64,000 bases of DNA from Anoplopoma fimbria (Eukaryota > Chordata > Actinopteri > Perciformes > Anoplopomatidae), in NCBI RefSeq assembly GCF_027596085.1, contig NC_072464.1, forward strand, positions 15,622,624 to 15,686,623. Reading direction: 5' to 3'. Below are positions 11,581 through 24,422 of the stretch, in pieces. The notes beneath the pieces are model-generated. The model searched no databases, was not told where the DNA came from, and saw only the letters and a list, made by a program, of their open reading frames with translations. The stretch's first letter is position 1; each line of letters opens with the position of its first letter. A program made the translations under genes and the position numbers.

Positions 11581-14500
11581 GCAGTGCTTGTGATGGGCCA
11601 GGACAGCTGACGAGTGACATTTAAACAAAGGAAGACAGATGAAAGTTTTTTTATGCAATTAGATATAAAAAAAGGCCATTCATCAAACATTACAGTAAGT
11701 TATTTATGAATGACTCACAGAGTGCAACAGAGGGATTTTGTTGAAAAAAAACTCATTCTTATTTACTTTGGGGTTTTAGATGAATGATTTAGTGGCTTGG
11801 CAGAGGAGACATCTTACATGAATTTTTTTTCTAAGAACTGCTTGTAACTTTATGCCTGTGCAACTGTATGTTGAAAATGTTTGTGTGCTTGTAGTTACAA
11901 CTGCTTGGCTCTATCGTGGCAAGACTTAAAAAGACTTTGGGACATGTGGGAGTTCATCAATAACCATTTCATGAAAATTAAATTAATTCAGGGCTCGAGA
12001 GCAGACACTGTTATCCCTGTTGGAATCATGTTGATGTAAGACTTGTTGTAGTGCTGTTCTTTCAATGTGCATGTGTGTATAAAAAAGACAGCTAGAGAAT
12101 CCCACACATTGCTGTCTAGACAAATAGTACAAACACATCCTCAACAAGTAGATCATAAGGCATTTTAAAGAAAGTTATAATTTATGACCTGGACCCTTAA
12201 TGTGACGAGAAGAGGGTTGTCAAATTTAATTCGAAATGTTCACAACTGTTCAAAAGTTTGAAAAATTTAAATTGCAGTTTGTATTTAACTGTTTAAATTC
12301 AAATTTCAGTGTTTAAAAGCAGGTTGCTGAAATTTCTGTCTGACACATAGCATGCCCTGTTGCCTGATCAATTAACAATCTATATTTGTTTTATATGTTA
12401 ATGTAGAATAGAGAAAAACTAGCAAGCTGTGCTCAAGCTTTGAGAGGCACTGTAATGTGGAGAGCATTTTGGATTTGACACTATGGATTGAGAATTGTAC
12501 ATAACGGTAAGACTGTTTGCTGGCTCTGTCACTAAAGTAAGGCAGCAGAGGAGTCTTGAATGAATGCAAAATGTATTTTCTACAATGTGGTTTATGAATA
12601 GGTAATGTGGATTTAATTTGAATTAGAAATAAAAATTCTGAAAAATGTCACTGTTATTTTATGTAAGTTTTCTTTATGTGACAACCTTTTAAATGAAGTA
12701 GGATGTAAACCACATAAGAAAGAATCAGATTGTAAGCACTCATTTTTATCACATCAATATTACTTCACTATTAACATCACCATGGTTAATAGACAGATCT
12801 CCAAGGTGAAATATGAATATAAATATATATATATATCGGGCTAGATCGGTATACTAATATGCGTTGAAATTAATATAATATAAAAATAAACAGAGATTTG
12901 GACAATTTGAATTCGAATTAATATGCTCTCCTCAAAAACCACGAGACTCCAGTCAGACAGTACAAACAGTAATTGTAGAGGATAGGTAACAGATATAAAA
13001 AAGAGGACTGTAACACTGTAACATTTTCACTGTTTACTAACCCTGTTTTCAAGCGCCTTTGTGGCATAAAACGTGACACGGAAGAAGACATTTGCACTCT
13101 TTGTATGGCCTACTGCTAATGGGAAATTAGTCTATTATCTATTTTACAGGTTTTCCCATTTTTTAATAACCTACATATAGGCACTCATTTTGTTTGGAAA
13201 AAGGGTACATTGTTGAGTGTGTCAACTTTGCTAATCTTCTGAAATGTCAGCTATCTGTAGGGCAAGACTGAGTAAAATAAAAGGCAGCAAAATGTAATTT
13301 GGATGAATGGATTTTTCTATAAGTGTCTCATGTAAAATGCACAAAGGCCACATCATTTTCCATGTATGACAGAAATGAATAAAACATAAATAAATATGAT
13401 GATTAGGAGGCAAGGCTGCTTTGTTGTCTCTTTGGTCAAGGAGGTCCAAGATTATGGAAAAAACAGTACCTGGGTGGACCAGAGAAAGTTTGGTTTAGGT
13501 TTATTTAATCTCATTCACCCTGAAAATGCTTCTCTGGAAAGCTTAACTTTGGAAATCACTAATCACTAATTTGCAGAAAACATCCAAGCAGCACAGTTTT
13601 TCAGAGGTTCGTGCCCATCTCCGGAGCCCTGCTCTTAATGCCATGCCACTGGTGAGTGTGTATCTAGGCAGCCGACCCACCACTAAATCTACATCAGGCT
13701 GCCTCGTATGTTTAAAAAATAAAGTATTTACACTTCACTGTCAGGTGCATTTCCCAACTGATGCAGTCTCTGAAAGAAATCATTATATACAAACCTGATC
13801 CTCACTCTGCTAGAGCAGGATGGTATTGAAAACTGTCAAACAAATTTAAGGTGGCTAAATTTGTCTTTATATACTTACCCTGAAGCAATCACTCACCACT
13901 GTATTGCTATGCTTGTCCATGGTGGATTTGGCTGATTGCTGGGATGAAAGCTGCACATTCCATATTCTTTCTCATATAAGAAAGTGACACACCAATCCTC
14001 TGATCTTGGCAGTTGAAATTCAGACCATGATGCCTTCCCTCAGACCACAAGGGAAATTAATAAATGATTAAAGTCTACTGGAGTCAAGGGAAAGAATTGT
14101 AAAGAGGGATAATGGTGTATTGCTGGATGATGCTCTCTCACTGCTCTCAGGGTTATGTCTCCATCCACTAGTGTGTGCTTAGAGGAGGCAATACCTGGAA
14201 GATGTTTTGTTGACAGGTGTCCTAAGTGATGAAAGGACACTTTGTGAGGAACATGATAACCCTGCAAAACTCCATAAGGTCATGTTCAAACCTTGAATTT
14301 GTTTGTAAAAAATATATTGCGCACTGTATCACAAAGCAAGCCGAAGCTAGGGTTACCTGGCTTCAGTCAACTAAACTTTGATCATCATGGATAACCTGGC
14401 GTCTATGGCTCAGTGATGGAGCAGTTCATTCTTCAATTTAAGGATGTTCAATGTTGATGCGTCCTTGGTTAAGACACTTAACCCCAAATTGCTCCCGTAG

Positions 14501-17500
14501 GTTGTGCCTGCGTTGTATGAATGGGTATGAATTATTAAATAGTCCTGATGGGCAGGTGGCACCTTGCATGGTAGCCTTTGCCATCAGTGTATGAATGGGT
14601 GGGAATGGGTGCCATGTAGTGTTAAAGCACCTTGAGTGGTTGAAAGACTAGAAAAGCTCTATACAAGTCCATTTACCATTACTATTTAACCAGGAAAATG
14701 AAGGCAAATGGCTTGAAAAATCGTAGTTTACTACTTGAGCTAGGAGTCTGTTAACATAAAAAAGGAAGAGTTCACAATACGGGTAACTGTATGCAACATC
14801 AGTAGATCAAATGCAACATTTTATTATATGAGCTATACAATAATTGAACAATTGATCTGTTTCGGGGCAATGAAGCCATTGTGGAAGAAAGTAATGTTCA
14901 GCATAGTATACGATATATAAACACACAGCCAGAAAAAATTAGCAATAGAAATATTAAAACCACAATGTCTAAATACTACATGTATTAATGGGTGAATTAT
15001 TCTCCATTGCTGTTTACTCTGCGTTAAACAATGTCAATGTGTAAATTCCTGCAACAAAAAAATAATTCAATGCAAAAACCATTTAATTGCATGGCCAACA
15101 ATAAACTAGTTGTTTTTCCCTTATTAAACCCAGAATGCATACACTACACATATATTACACATTCTAAAGTCAATTTTATGATAATGTCAGTTAATAGCCT
15201 GCTATCATCCATGTTGCTTTTTGCAAAATTAGCCTCTTTGCATGTTGTAAAAACGCACAATGAAAACTAGCATAATTCAATTAAAAATACCCCCAGCCCC
15301 AGTGTTACATTTTTCATAAATCCTCTAAATTGAACCCACAAATGTTGCTATGTTAAACAAGCCATTGTTGGTTATTTTTATTATACTTTTTTATTATCCA
15401 CCAATAGTCCTTGGTGTGTTCGTGCCTTTGCCAGTCACCTCTGTGACCCCATTAGTCATTGGGTATAAACTGTATACCAGCCAAGTAGCCACAGTCCTCT
15501 TGCTGACTGTTTAATGTGCAATAAAGCCTTGTTGGTCCAACCTCTGAGCCTTGCCTTCTTGCTCACCTTAAATGACCACCTGCTGACCTGTCTGCCTTTC
15601 CCACTTTGCCTTGTTTGCCTTTCCTTGTACGACTGCCTAATGACCAGGTAAATATCATTACAGACATTGGTTTTGTAATCCAAATATTTGAGCATACTAT
15701 TCCAAAATCCTGTATAGAGATAGAGGAAGCCCCATCAGGTTTTGTTTTCAGTCCAAATTCTGACCAGACAGACATTTCCATCAGTTAGGTTCCTAAACCG
15801 ACCACTATCGTACATGGACTTAGGATATTAGTGATCTGGCTGAAAGCTGGATGAAATAAAATCTTCTAAATAGGGCTGTCAACAAATATTCCAAATTCAA
15901 AATTGTAATGTTCCGTCAAGCTGATCGAGGAATAACTCAGCAACAAATGTTATGATGGCAGATAATTTATGTAAACAAACCACGTCCAACATCAGTTATG
16001 TTAAACAGTAATAAACAATCTAAAAGGGAGAAAAATTAATGTTGGTTTAATGATTTGTTTCAAGAAAGTGGTACGAGAGGCTCAGCCGAGAATGATGACC
16101 TGGTCTTGGCGACTGAGGGAAAATGCGATGTGACACCACAGACGAGCTGTGCCTCACTTCAAAACAGCACCGTGTCCTCTGGGAGGGCTGGGTTTTGATG
16201 CGAAGACCGGCACACTTCACAGCTAGAAAAGCCTTTTATCAGTCACTCGGGCTGCCTTTGAGAGCGGGGCATTTTGTGCAGGCTCTTTAAGGCCTGAAAC
16301 ACACTGGAAGTTAGCATGAACTACTGTGCACAAGAAGAGAATGCTCACTATTGAGAAGACACACTAAGGCCATTCACTGAAAGCACCATCCATGAGAGCA
16401 TTTCATTTTGACCTACTTTGAAACCTTCTGAATATGGGACTTGGTTCTCAGTCTAATTAAACTGTGGGTGTTCGCTACTATTTTGATATAGTGTTAGTTT
16501 CATCCTGATTACTGATTAATAAGTTATGATCTTGCATAACACATCATTCAAACTAGCGTGACATCACATTCTGAGTTGGAATTACTTTTTCGCCTGCAAA
16601 CACTGCATTCATTTAAACACTCTGCCAAGCCAAATGCACTTATGCAGTGATGCAGTGGTGTGTGAAAGTGTTTTCCCCCATGCCAACTGGTGCCAAAATC
16701 TCTGTCCTTTTGTGCAAAACAAACTGGTACATCATACCCCACATCAGATCAACCACCTCAATTCTGAAGATCTCTTTCTAAATACTAAGAGTAACCAATA
16801 CAATATATTTTTCAGAAAACAATGAAAACTGGATTATGAAACTGGATTTTAAAAGAACACCATCATGCTTAGGGATTGAATTACTGACAGCAGGTACCAG
16901 TGACACTGCTATAGACATGCAAGTGGCCAATCCCAGTATGTGTACCTGAATGCATGCTTATTTATCACTTTACTTGATGCATAGTCGCGGGAAATTTATT
17001 TAGAAAACATTAATGTATTTAATTTATTATTAACTATATAAGGCATTGAGTTATTTTGACAGTGTGAGATTTTGTGGAAAATTGAGCAAGTTTTAGTGAA
17101 AAGTAGTGCATTTTTACATGTTGTGTTTATGTTTTTGTGTTGCTGAATGCACTTTCACATTCTGCTGAACTAACATGCTTTGTAATGGACTTACAAAACT
17201 CTGAGAATTTACCTCAAGGTTATACCCGACAGAAAACAAGCTGATCTTGAGTAATTTTTTAATAAGTGAAGATGCAAGGGTATGGGGTCAACACTATAAA
17301 AGTTGTGAGATCAGATTTTTTATCTTTTTTTAATGGGGCTATCTGTAATTAGATGTAGTCTGTGTGCTCATGTAAGAGTGTATTGGTAGAGATACTTAAT
17401 TCATAAATTTGACATTTGAGCTATAAGGTTATAAATGAAACATAATGCAGGAAATGGTTATGGCTCACCCAGACACTGACCTTGTTGAATTTGAATTGGA

Positions 17501-18016
17501 GAAGATTCCGGCTCTCAGTGACCTGGTGATCTCTTATTCATACAGGGATGATTCAACCAGAGCTAAGCCCATCCCTCTTAATTACAGGCAGATGATGGAC
17601 TTCTTTGCCTGAAAACATCTCAATGTCATTATGGAAAGTAGAGAATTCTGGCATTGTTTAGTCCCCATTGATTTTCACTGGAAGTTTAAATATGTGTGGG
17701 TTGATATAAATGGTATGAGTACACTGGTTGTGCATCTGTCAGTATTTGTTCACAGAATACATGCATGCAGACCTGCAGTACATGCTGTCGGTTGGGCTGG
17801 CTTACTTGTTTTCTGGCTCATCAGGTCATAAATCTCTCCAGTCAAACATTTGGACATTGCATCAGTGTTATCATAACTCCCTGTGCTACACGGAAAACTT
17901 GTGTTACTGTGCAGATGGGTAGCAAATTACAGGAAAAAAACGTTTCTTGGTAATGTGTCATGGGCTCTGAGAACAGCTTCAATACTTCTTGGCAAAGATC
18001 CAGCTTCACTTGTATA
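11581..18016. other. Intergenic DNA with weak repeat remnants
   Basis: No gene is recognisable. A degenerate SINE-like copy lies at 14,396-14,690. Stretches near 12,215-12,330 and 15,870-15,960 (GGGCTGTCAA, then AATTCGAA/AAATTCAA words) recall ends of fish hAT-type elements, but no paired ends were found. A pyrimidine-rich stretch with AATAAA at about 15,440-15,620 recalls an LTR or processed 3' end but lacks supporting structure. About 16,080-16,300 is slightly GC-richer and may be a conserved non-coding block. Confidence 0.5.
14396..14690 (+). mobile_element. Degenerate tRNA-derived SINE-like copy
   Basis: The middle part (GATGCGTCCTTGGTTAAGAC, ACTTAACCCCAAATTGCTCC, GGTGGCACCTTGCATGGTAG, CCATCAGTGTATGAATGGGT) matches the body of the SINE at 18,017. 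The tail differs, ending AAAGCTCTATACAAGTCCATTTACCATT. The head (GGCGTCTATGGCTCAGTGATGGAGC) keeps an A-box-like word, but the B-box is eroded. It is an older relative that shares a central domain with the 18,017 family but has another 3' end. Confidence 0.75.
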
Positions 18017-18309
18017 GGGGCAGCTGTGGCGTAGTGGAAAGTAAGGTAGTTCTCCAATCAGAGGGTCAGTGGTTCAATACCCGGCTTCGGCAGTCGATGC
18101 GTCCTTGGGCAAGATACTTAACCCCAAGTTGCTCCCGAAGGCTTGCCATCGGTGTGGACTGGATGTTGCATGAATGTTAGTTAGAGTCTGATGGTGGCAC
18201 CTTGCATGGTAGCCCTGTCATCAGTGTGTGAATGGGTGAATGATATGTAATATACTACTGATTGTAAGTCGCTTTGGATAAAAGCGTCTGCTAAATGACT
18301 GTAATGTAA
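18017..18309 (+). mobile_element. tRNA-derived SINE, full-length copy
   Basis: The head GGGGCAGCTGTGGCGTAGTGG contains a pol III A-box-like word, and GGTTCAATACC about 40 bases later fits a B-box, so the 5' part is tRNA-related. The body carries the CCTTGGGCAAGATACTTAACC and GGTGGCACCTTGCATGGTAG blocks. The 3' end reads GTCGCTTTGGATAAAAGCG followed by a short GTAAT repeat, a tail seen in many teleost SINEs. TGTATA occurs just before the element and again at 18,310-18,315, a plausible short target-site duplication. The copy at 36,860-37,141 is its close relative in opposite orientation. Confidence 0.9.
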
Positions 18310-20599
18310 TGTATAGTTTAGAGAACGTGCATCTCATGAAATATCCCTGCAACTTGGCGTTTGTCAAACATTGTTTGGGATGCTTATAAAACAGGGATGA
18401 TTTGGTTGACGTACAGATTGCCTGCTTGACCAGAATTCATAAAATATTCATCAACTCTTTCATGTGAATTTTTAAATTTCAAATTATAGAGATCAGTAAT
18501 TTCAGCCAACTGCAGGGTGAAACACAGATCTTTGGCTCATTGGAGAAACTCTGCTTGACTCTGACTTCTGTGGAAAGCAGTATAGGCACAACATAGTTTT
18601 CAAAAGTGAGATATGATGACACTCTAAAGAGACCAGTAAAAAGTTATAGTGTGATAAAACATTCCTTGGCACTGTAAAACTAAAGAAAATATGATAACCC
18701 TTGAAATATTGATGTGCTGTAGCTCTTCCTACCTCTGCCCTGCCTTCTACTTTACCACTGGGATTTATTAGTTGGATAAATCAAATTAATGAATGAGTTT
18801 GGAACATTTCTGCCTTTTTAGACAAATTCCCCTGTTCTAATTCTACTGGCATTTTTTTTTTCATCTGGCAGCCACATTTCAAACGATCACAAATGCACAC
18901 CCTTAGGAGTCCTATTTGTCAGAGCTATGTGACAAGGTGTTTCATAGGTGATTCATAGCCCTGCCGTAATAGGAATTTCACTCTAAGTAGAAGATAGTAA
19001 ATTATATTAAACAGCTTTGAAAGATATTAATTTAATTATCTCTGATGGATCAAATCAGTAACTGTGAGCTGGACATGATTAATTTTATAACAACAGCGTA
19101 GAAGCTACTTTGTGATTACATATGTTAAGTTATGCTTATTAAGATAGGCGTATGGGTGAGAACTTAGCATCTGTTCAGGTCATGCTAAGCATCTGCCTGG
19201 GCAACTGGAAAATATTTCCCTGTTCAACACCCAACGGTGCAGTTTGCACAAACAACAGTTGTGAGGCCCGACACAAATACCTAACTCATCAGTTTATTTG
19301 GCTGCTATATTAACACAAGCATGTTCTGGCCGTGTGGCCAACTTCGTCAAGTCATAATATGCTGGTGGTAAAAATGATGTATTGTGGACTATCCAACAAT
19401 TCTCTGTCAATTGTTTTGTTAACAGCCATCCACAAGACCTTTTGCCCAAACTAAATAATGACACCCATTATTCTTTTGTGATAAAAGTGGCAAGTTTGTA
19501 TGCATTTTGAAACCCCCTCCAAATCAGTCTGTGTATTTATCATTCTGTAACCTGAAAACAGTTTTGTACCAAATGAATACTGTTTATTTATGGCAACAGT
19601 CTAAGGACAATTAAAAGACAAGATAACACACACTGACCCACCAGAAACCCTTCCTCACTGGCACAAAAGCAGCTGTGCTTCCGATAAAACCTTTCAGACA
19701 CAATCCCTTGATTTCTCCTGGATGTCTGTGGGGAGTTCTGGAGAAATGACTTTGCTTCATGGCCTGACATCTCTAATCGACAGCTTGGTGGATGGATCAG
19801 CGCAGTCTGAATGCTCTGAAAATTCCTCAGATATGGAAACCATTCTTCGCTGCTAATGAAGGCGTTGATCATTGTCAGCTTAATGACACTCCCTAAGTAG
19901 ACTGTGTACCCACCCGGATTGACAATGATTCTGGAGGCTCTCTGAAATATTGTTTAAAAGAGGAAAACCACTGACATGTATACTGTCAATTCAACTGCGC
20001 ATTAACCGCTATATTTCACATCAATACAAAATGCCTGTGAAGACTTTGCAATGGATTCAGTTCCATTAAGTAGAAAAAGAGTTGTGAATGTGACAATAAT
20101 GACCAAGCATATTAATTGACCTCATTGGGAAGATCAATTGATTCAAACCTCACTGGGCCATGATGATAAATCCACCAACTGTGTCAGGTTTGCCAGATTT
20201 AGTCTCCTCCATTTTCAAAGACAAAAATGACCTTTGAGTCATCCTTCTGATCATCAAATTATTTTATCAGTGTTTTAGTTTATTCATAAATATGCACCAC
20301 AGGTGGGCAAAATGCCTGAAGGCATTGCAAGGAGTGCAGTGTTTTAGTGATTTAAAAAAAATGTAATCACCTTTTAACTGTCAATCACAAATACTACCCC
20401 TGAATCATTTGTAAAATAGAAAAGTAACTTCAGTCAACGTAAACAACACATTGTTGGTATTCAAAATACTGAATCAAAAAGAATGCAGATCTGATACCCG
20501 TTCCTTGCTATTTGGAGCACTCTCTATGTTTTCCCATGTTTGCCTGGTTTTATATGGTGAGTTTAAAAGCATAATTGGTGTCAATAAACTAACTACAAT

Positions 20600-20862
20600 T
20601 CAAACATCATCAAGTAAAACAAATGTTTTGGACGAAATGCCTGCATAACTAATGTCAACGTCATCAACAACAGCTGTACTTTTGGTTTATGATAACAAGC
20701 ATATGCTAGCATGCTAAACAGGCTAAGCTAATATGGTGACTATGGTAAACATCCAACAGGTAAGCATTGTCACTGTGAGTATGCTACTATGCTGTCATTA
20801 GCATTTCACTCAAAGAATCACTGTGTCCATGTACAACCTCACAAAGCTACAAGCATGACTGT
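20600..20862 (+). repeat. Dispersed fish repeat ('TTAGCATGCTA' family), 3' part
   Basis: Recurring TTAGCATGCTA-type words, GGTGACTATGGTAAACATCC, AGCATTGTCACTGTGAG and ACAACCTCACAAAGCTACAAG follow the same order as 47,842-47,995. From memory this is the 3' part of an abundant teleost repeat whose 5' part carries 'ATGGATTGCCATG…CATTCATGG' words (see 32,885 and 47,465). No coding capacity is visible. Confidence 0.7.
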
Positions 20863-21674
20863 TTGTTTGTTGTTCCATTGGGGCAATTCAAGCAGCATCT
20901 TTTGGACTTAATTAAGTTTCTTCATCTCAATTTTAATTTTGTCACTACATTTTAAATAATGTTTATGCACGCCATTATACAGACACATATCCTTCATGCA
21001 TACATAGTTACTAAATCCGTTTCAACAAATTGACTATGGGCTAAGTACAGCCCACAAACACAGACTGGCCAATCATAGCGTAGCTTTGGCCAGGGTTTGC
21101 CAACTAACCGGCTCTGCTCCATAGACTGTCAATCGTTTCTAATTCCCTTCATTTTCAGGCTGCTTATGTGGATTTCGAACTAGATCCATAGGCTTTAGCT
21201 TCTATTTAGTTATATTTTTAACCTGTTTTTGCTGTTGAATCAGTTTGACACCCTAGATATTTCCTTCATATGCATATTGTAGACCCTTCTGTCTGCTTCT
21301 CTCTGAAATCCTTTTATTTATTTATTTTTCAAAAAATAGATAACATTTATTCAGGGAGCACAGATAAAGACAGTATGGGCTCCATGGTAGCTCTGGCAGC
21401 TTGACGGTGTAGCAGCAGGGGGCGGGGCTTAGCAAAGGGTTCATCGCCAGACAAAAAAACCTGATGTGCTGTCGACAGTCTCTGAATGTTATAAAGTACC
21501 GGCATCACAGTTTTTGAGGAAAACGATCTTGAGCTTGATATTTTCAACATGACCAATCCATTATGCATCTTGAGGAAATAGTTTCTGGGGAATCAATATA
21601 ACATAATTTGTTCTGGTTGTGTGATATAGTAAAGCTACCACTAGCCTGTAGCTACTTGTTTTACCACTGTGTAA

Positions 21675-21910
21675 GGTGGTGAGTGAGTGAATAGCTGTGT
21701 GAAGGTGGGAGGGAAGGAGTGAATGACTAGATGGATGACTGCCTATTAGGAAGGTTATGAATCAGTGAATGTGTTTCTCTGACTGAATTCGATGGAACAA
21801 ATTGATTGTTTGAGTCAAGGTCGGATTGAGTGAGTGACTCAGAGTGCAGGGGAGACATTAAATGAGTAAGTGGTTGATTGAGTGAGTGGATGAGTGAGGG
21901 AGGGAGACTG
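21675..21910 (+). repeat. Degenerate TGAG/TGAA tetranucleotide region
   Basis: GTGAGTGAGTGAAT, GATGGATGAC, TTGAGTGAGTGAC and GAGTGAGTGGATGAGTGAGG recur with many interruptions. It looks like a decayed tetranucleotide microsatellite. An antisense 69-codon open frame over it is a product of the repeat. Confidence 0.75.
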
Positions 21911-22022
21911 GGCAACAGAAAGTGCATGAGAGACAAAAGTTGAAATCTTGTCTGGCTGACTCATCGACTTGTTTCAATGGATCACTGAATGACTCAAGCC
22001 ACATGTAGATCCCTATCTCTCT

Positions 22023-22047
22023 AAAAAAAAAAAAAAAAAAAAAAAAA
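22023..22047 (+). repeat. Poly-A tract (25 A)
   Basis: A pure run of 25 adenines. No retroelement body or target duplication is recognisable immediately upstream, so it may be a simple homopolymer and not a retroposon tail. Confidence 0.95.
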
Positions 22048-24398
22048 CATTAAGCATTCACGTTTCTGCCTCACAGCTCCAGGATGAACAAAGCCTCATT
22101 CAGTCTCATTTACAGTCTGCTCTGGCATGTGTCTAGCTTGGGGGAGTCAGACTAATTCTGCCTGAAAATTATTCTTAGGAAACTGAAAGTAATACTGCTC
22201 CCAACTAGAGTATAGCAGGGATTTGTGGGTAACAGCAGTGTCCAGCTGTCCAGGCATGGCAGCCAATATCATTTTAATGCAAATAGATCCACATAAATGA
22301 CTGGGACAATAAAAGTCTTAGGTGACTGAATACTGAAAGATGGCAAAGCATCACCAGGAGAGATGGACCTTTACTGTTCTTGGCCAAGGGGGAATTTATA
22401 AAGAGCCATTAAATGGTATTTGGGGATTGATGGGGAAAAAGCAAGGTTTTTGTATTGATTTAAAGTGGGAGAATGGCAGTGAATGTTAAGGGACATTTCT
22501 TTCCCTGTGATTTGCTCTATATCTTTTTAACTCTTTCCCTCTGTCTCTCTTTTGGTCTCAGTTCTCTATCCCTTAATACACTCTCATTTTACATTTGCTG
22601 CTGCTATAGACTTTTTCAGTTGGAACGCATAAGCCATTATACTTAGAATGGGACACGTTTTATTGGATACATGATATATGTAGCTAGCATGTCAAGGAAA
22701 TGCACTTATAGAAATGATATTCCATTAAGTAGTAGTTTGATGAAACTTCTCAAGTGAGCCTAAATGTGCTGGAAAAACCAATAGATCATGACCGTATACC
22801 ATATCTCCTTACACACATTATCATTAGTGTGCACTGTTAATGCAGACATAGCAAAAATTTGCCCCAGGCAGCAGATTTTTAAATAGTATGAATCCTTTAG
22901 TGTGATTCAACACAATAACATGACATCTACGCATTGTCAAATGTTGTACAACATGACAGCTAAGGTTTATGTTGACAGCATGAAATAATTCAGTTTACAG
23001 ACATCACACACTCCTGCTGTGACTATCTCCACTCTTTCCCACCCAGTTATATTATGAAAATTCAAATATTAACTTCCCCCACAGTCTCCGTGGAGACCAA
23101 AAAGGAAGGTGTCAGCTGAACATTCATCATGATCAAAGTGAAACCTATGTATTCTTACAACACCCTTTCTCTGACACACGGATTCCCTCTGTTCATCTGC
23201 ACACAATCCCACACATTGTCCTGTCTTACAGAGTGCAACCTTAGAGGAGAAGCATACAAGGCAAGGAAGGATGTCACATGCAATTAACCCAACGAGTATC
23301 CAACACTTTACGTTCTCCTTTTATCTCTCTTCACAGGGAGATATTACAAGGCCTTCTCATACTAGCTGTCAGCCTCCTATACCCTTCTTCGTCCTCAGTT
23401 TAGGAGGGATTTGATCACTTCTTGGTTTGGTTAAGGCAAAGACGTAGAGACACCGAATAGTAATGTGCCAGGTTGTACGTTGTAGACTTTGAAAAGTGAA
23501 AAGGTGGTGTTCTCAAAGATGGTGCATTACTGCGAATGGACTGGTTTAAGGAGCTTTACCAGAGGTACAACAACAAGGAGTCAGGACATTCAAAATACCA
23601 CTGATCAGAAAACAATTTGCCATTTCTAACTTGTTTTACACAACTTGATATGAGTTACTTCCGTCTAAGATAAAAAATAAAGGCCCAATTTCCATGATAA
23701 ATGCAGCTGTCCATGTATTAACTGCATGAGTAATTAGTGAGATATAGTGTAGAAGGGGACAGGGGAGGCAAAATGCTTCAGAATTAAGAAAGCAGCTGGG
23801 AAAACTAAATGAAATTTGGCTACATCTGCCGTGTTAGGATGAGGCTAATGAGTAGCATCTGGTTGGCTAATAAAGGTGGCTAGTTGCTAATTACATAGAG
23901 TTTTTGGAGCTTTTACATTTTTAAATAAGTAATTCTACTTTCAATAATTTACAATAAAACTTGTTGGACTTTGTAGGAACCTATGTTTTTATATCACATG
24001 AATGACAATATTCCTCAACAAGTAAAGTGGGCCAACATTAGGGTGGAAAATCTGGACAATAGAAGACACAGGCAAAAAATATCTGTATATAAGTGTATTT
24101 CTTTTGTTCATTGTTAGGAAGACAGAATGCACCAGTGAGCTCAGCAAATGTAGATGAAAGTGAGACCCTTAAAGACAAGAGGATAACACAGTGTTTTGAA
24201 TGATAAAAAAAAAATGTCAACTGTCCAAAGGATGAAACTTATGGTCATTAAATTAGCCACTTAAATGCAAAAAACTCTTACTTACTAGTAAAGGATAACT
24301 TATAGGCTGCTGTATTGTTTTATGACTGGACATAGGCCGTTGGGTTGATGTTAATTGGTTGGTTGGTCGGTCCTTCCGTCCGTCAGTCTGGTGGGGAA

Positions 24399-24422
24399 CT
24401 GGCTGGCTGGCTGGCTGGCTGG
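24399..24422 (+). repeat. (CTGG)6 microsatellite in TTGG-rich context
   Basis: Six perfect CTGG units. They sit in a wider degenerate TTGG/CTGG-rich region from about 24,350 to 24,670 (GGTTGGTTGGTCGGTCC before, TAGTTGG and TAGCTGG words after), which suggests expansion and decay of one tetranucleotide array. Confidence 0.9.

Noticed and set aside
12200..12930. Possible hAT-type element (GGGTTGTCAAATTTAATTCG and later GAATTCGAATT words)
   Set aside because: No matching inverted ends, 8-bp target duplication or transposase could be found. The similarity is to short AT-rich words only.
15400..15620. LTR-like or polyadenylation-like stretch with GTGCAATAAAGCC
   Set aside because: No second LTR, primer-binding site, polypurine tract or TG…CA borders with duplication seen.
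15870..16030. AGGGCTGTCAACAAATATTCC, another hAT-end-like start
   Set aside because: No partner end identified. It may be a remnant but is not supportable.
21360..21570. 73-codon minus frame and GGGGGCGGGGCTTAGC patch
   Set aside because: Looks like an old repeat remnant but I could not match it to a family or a second copy.
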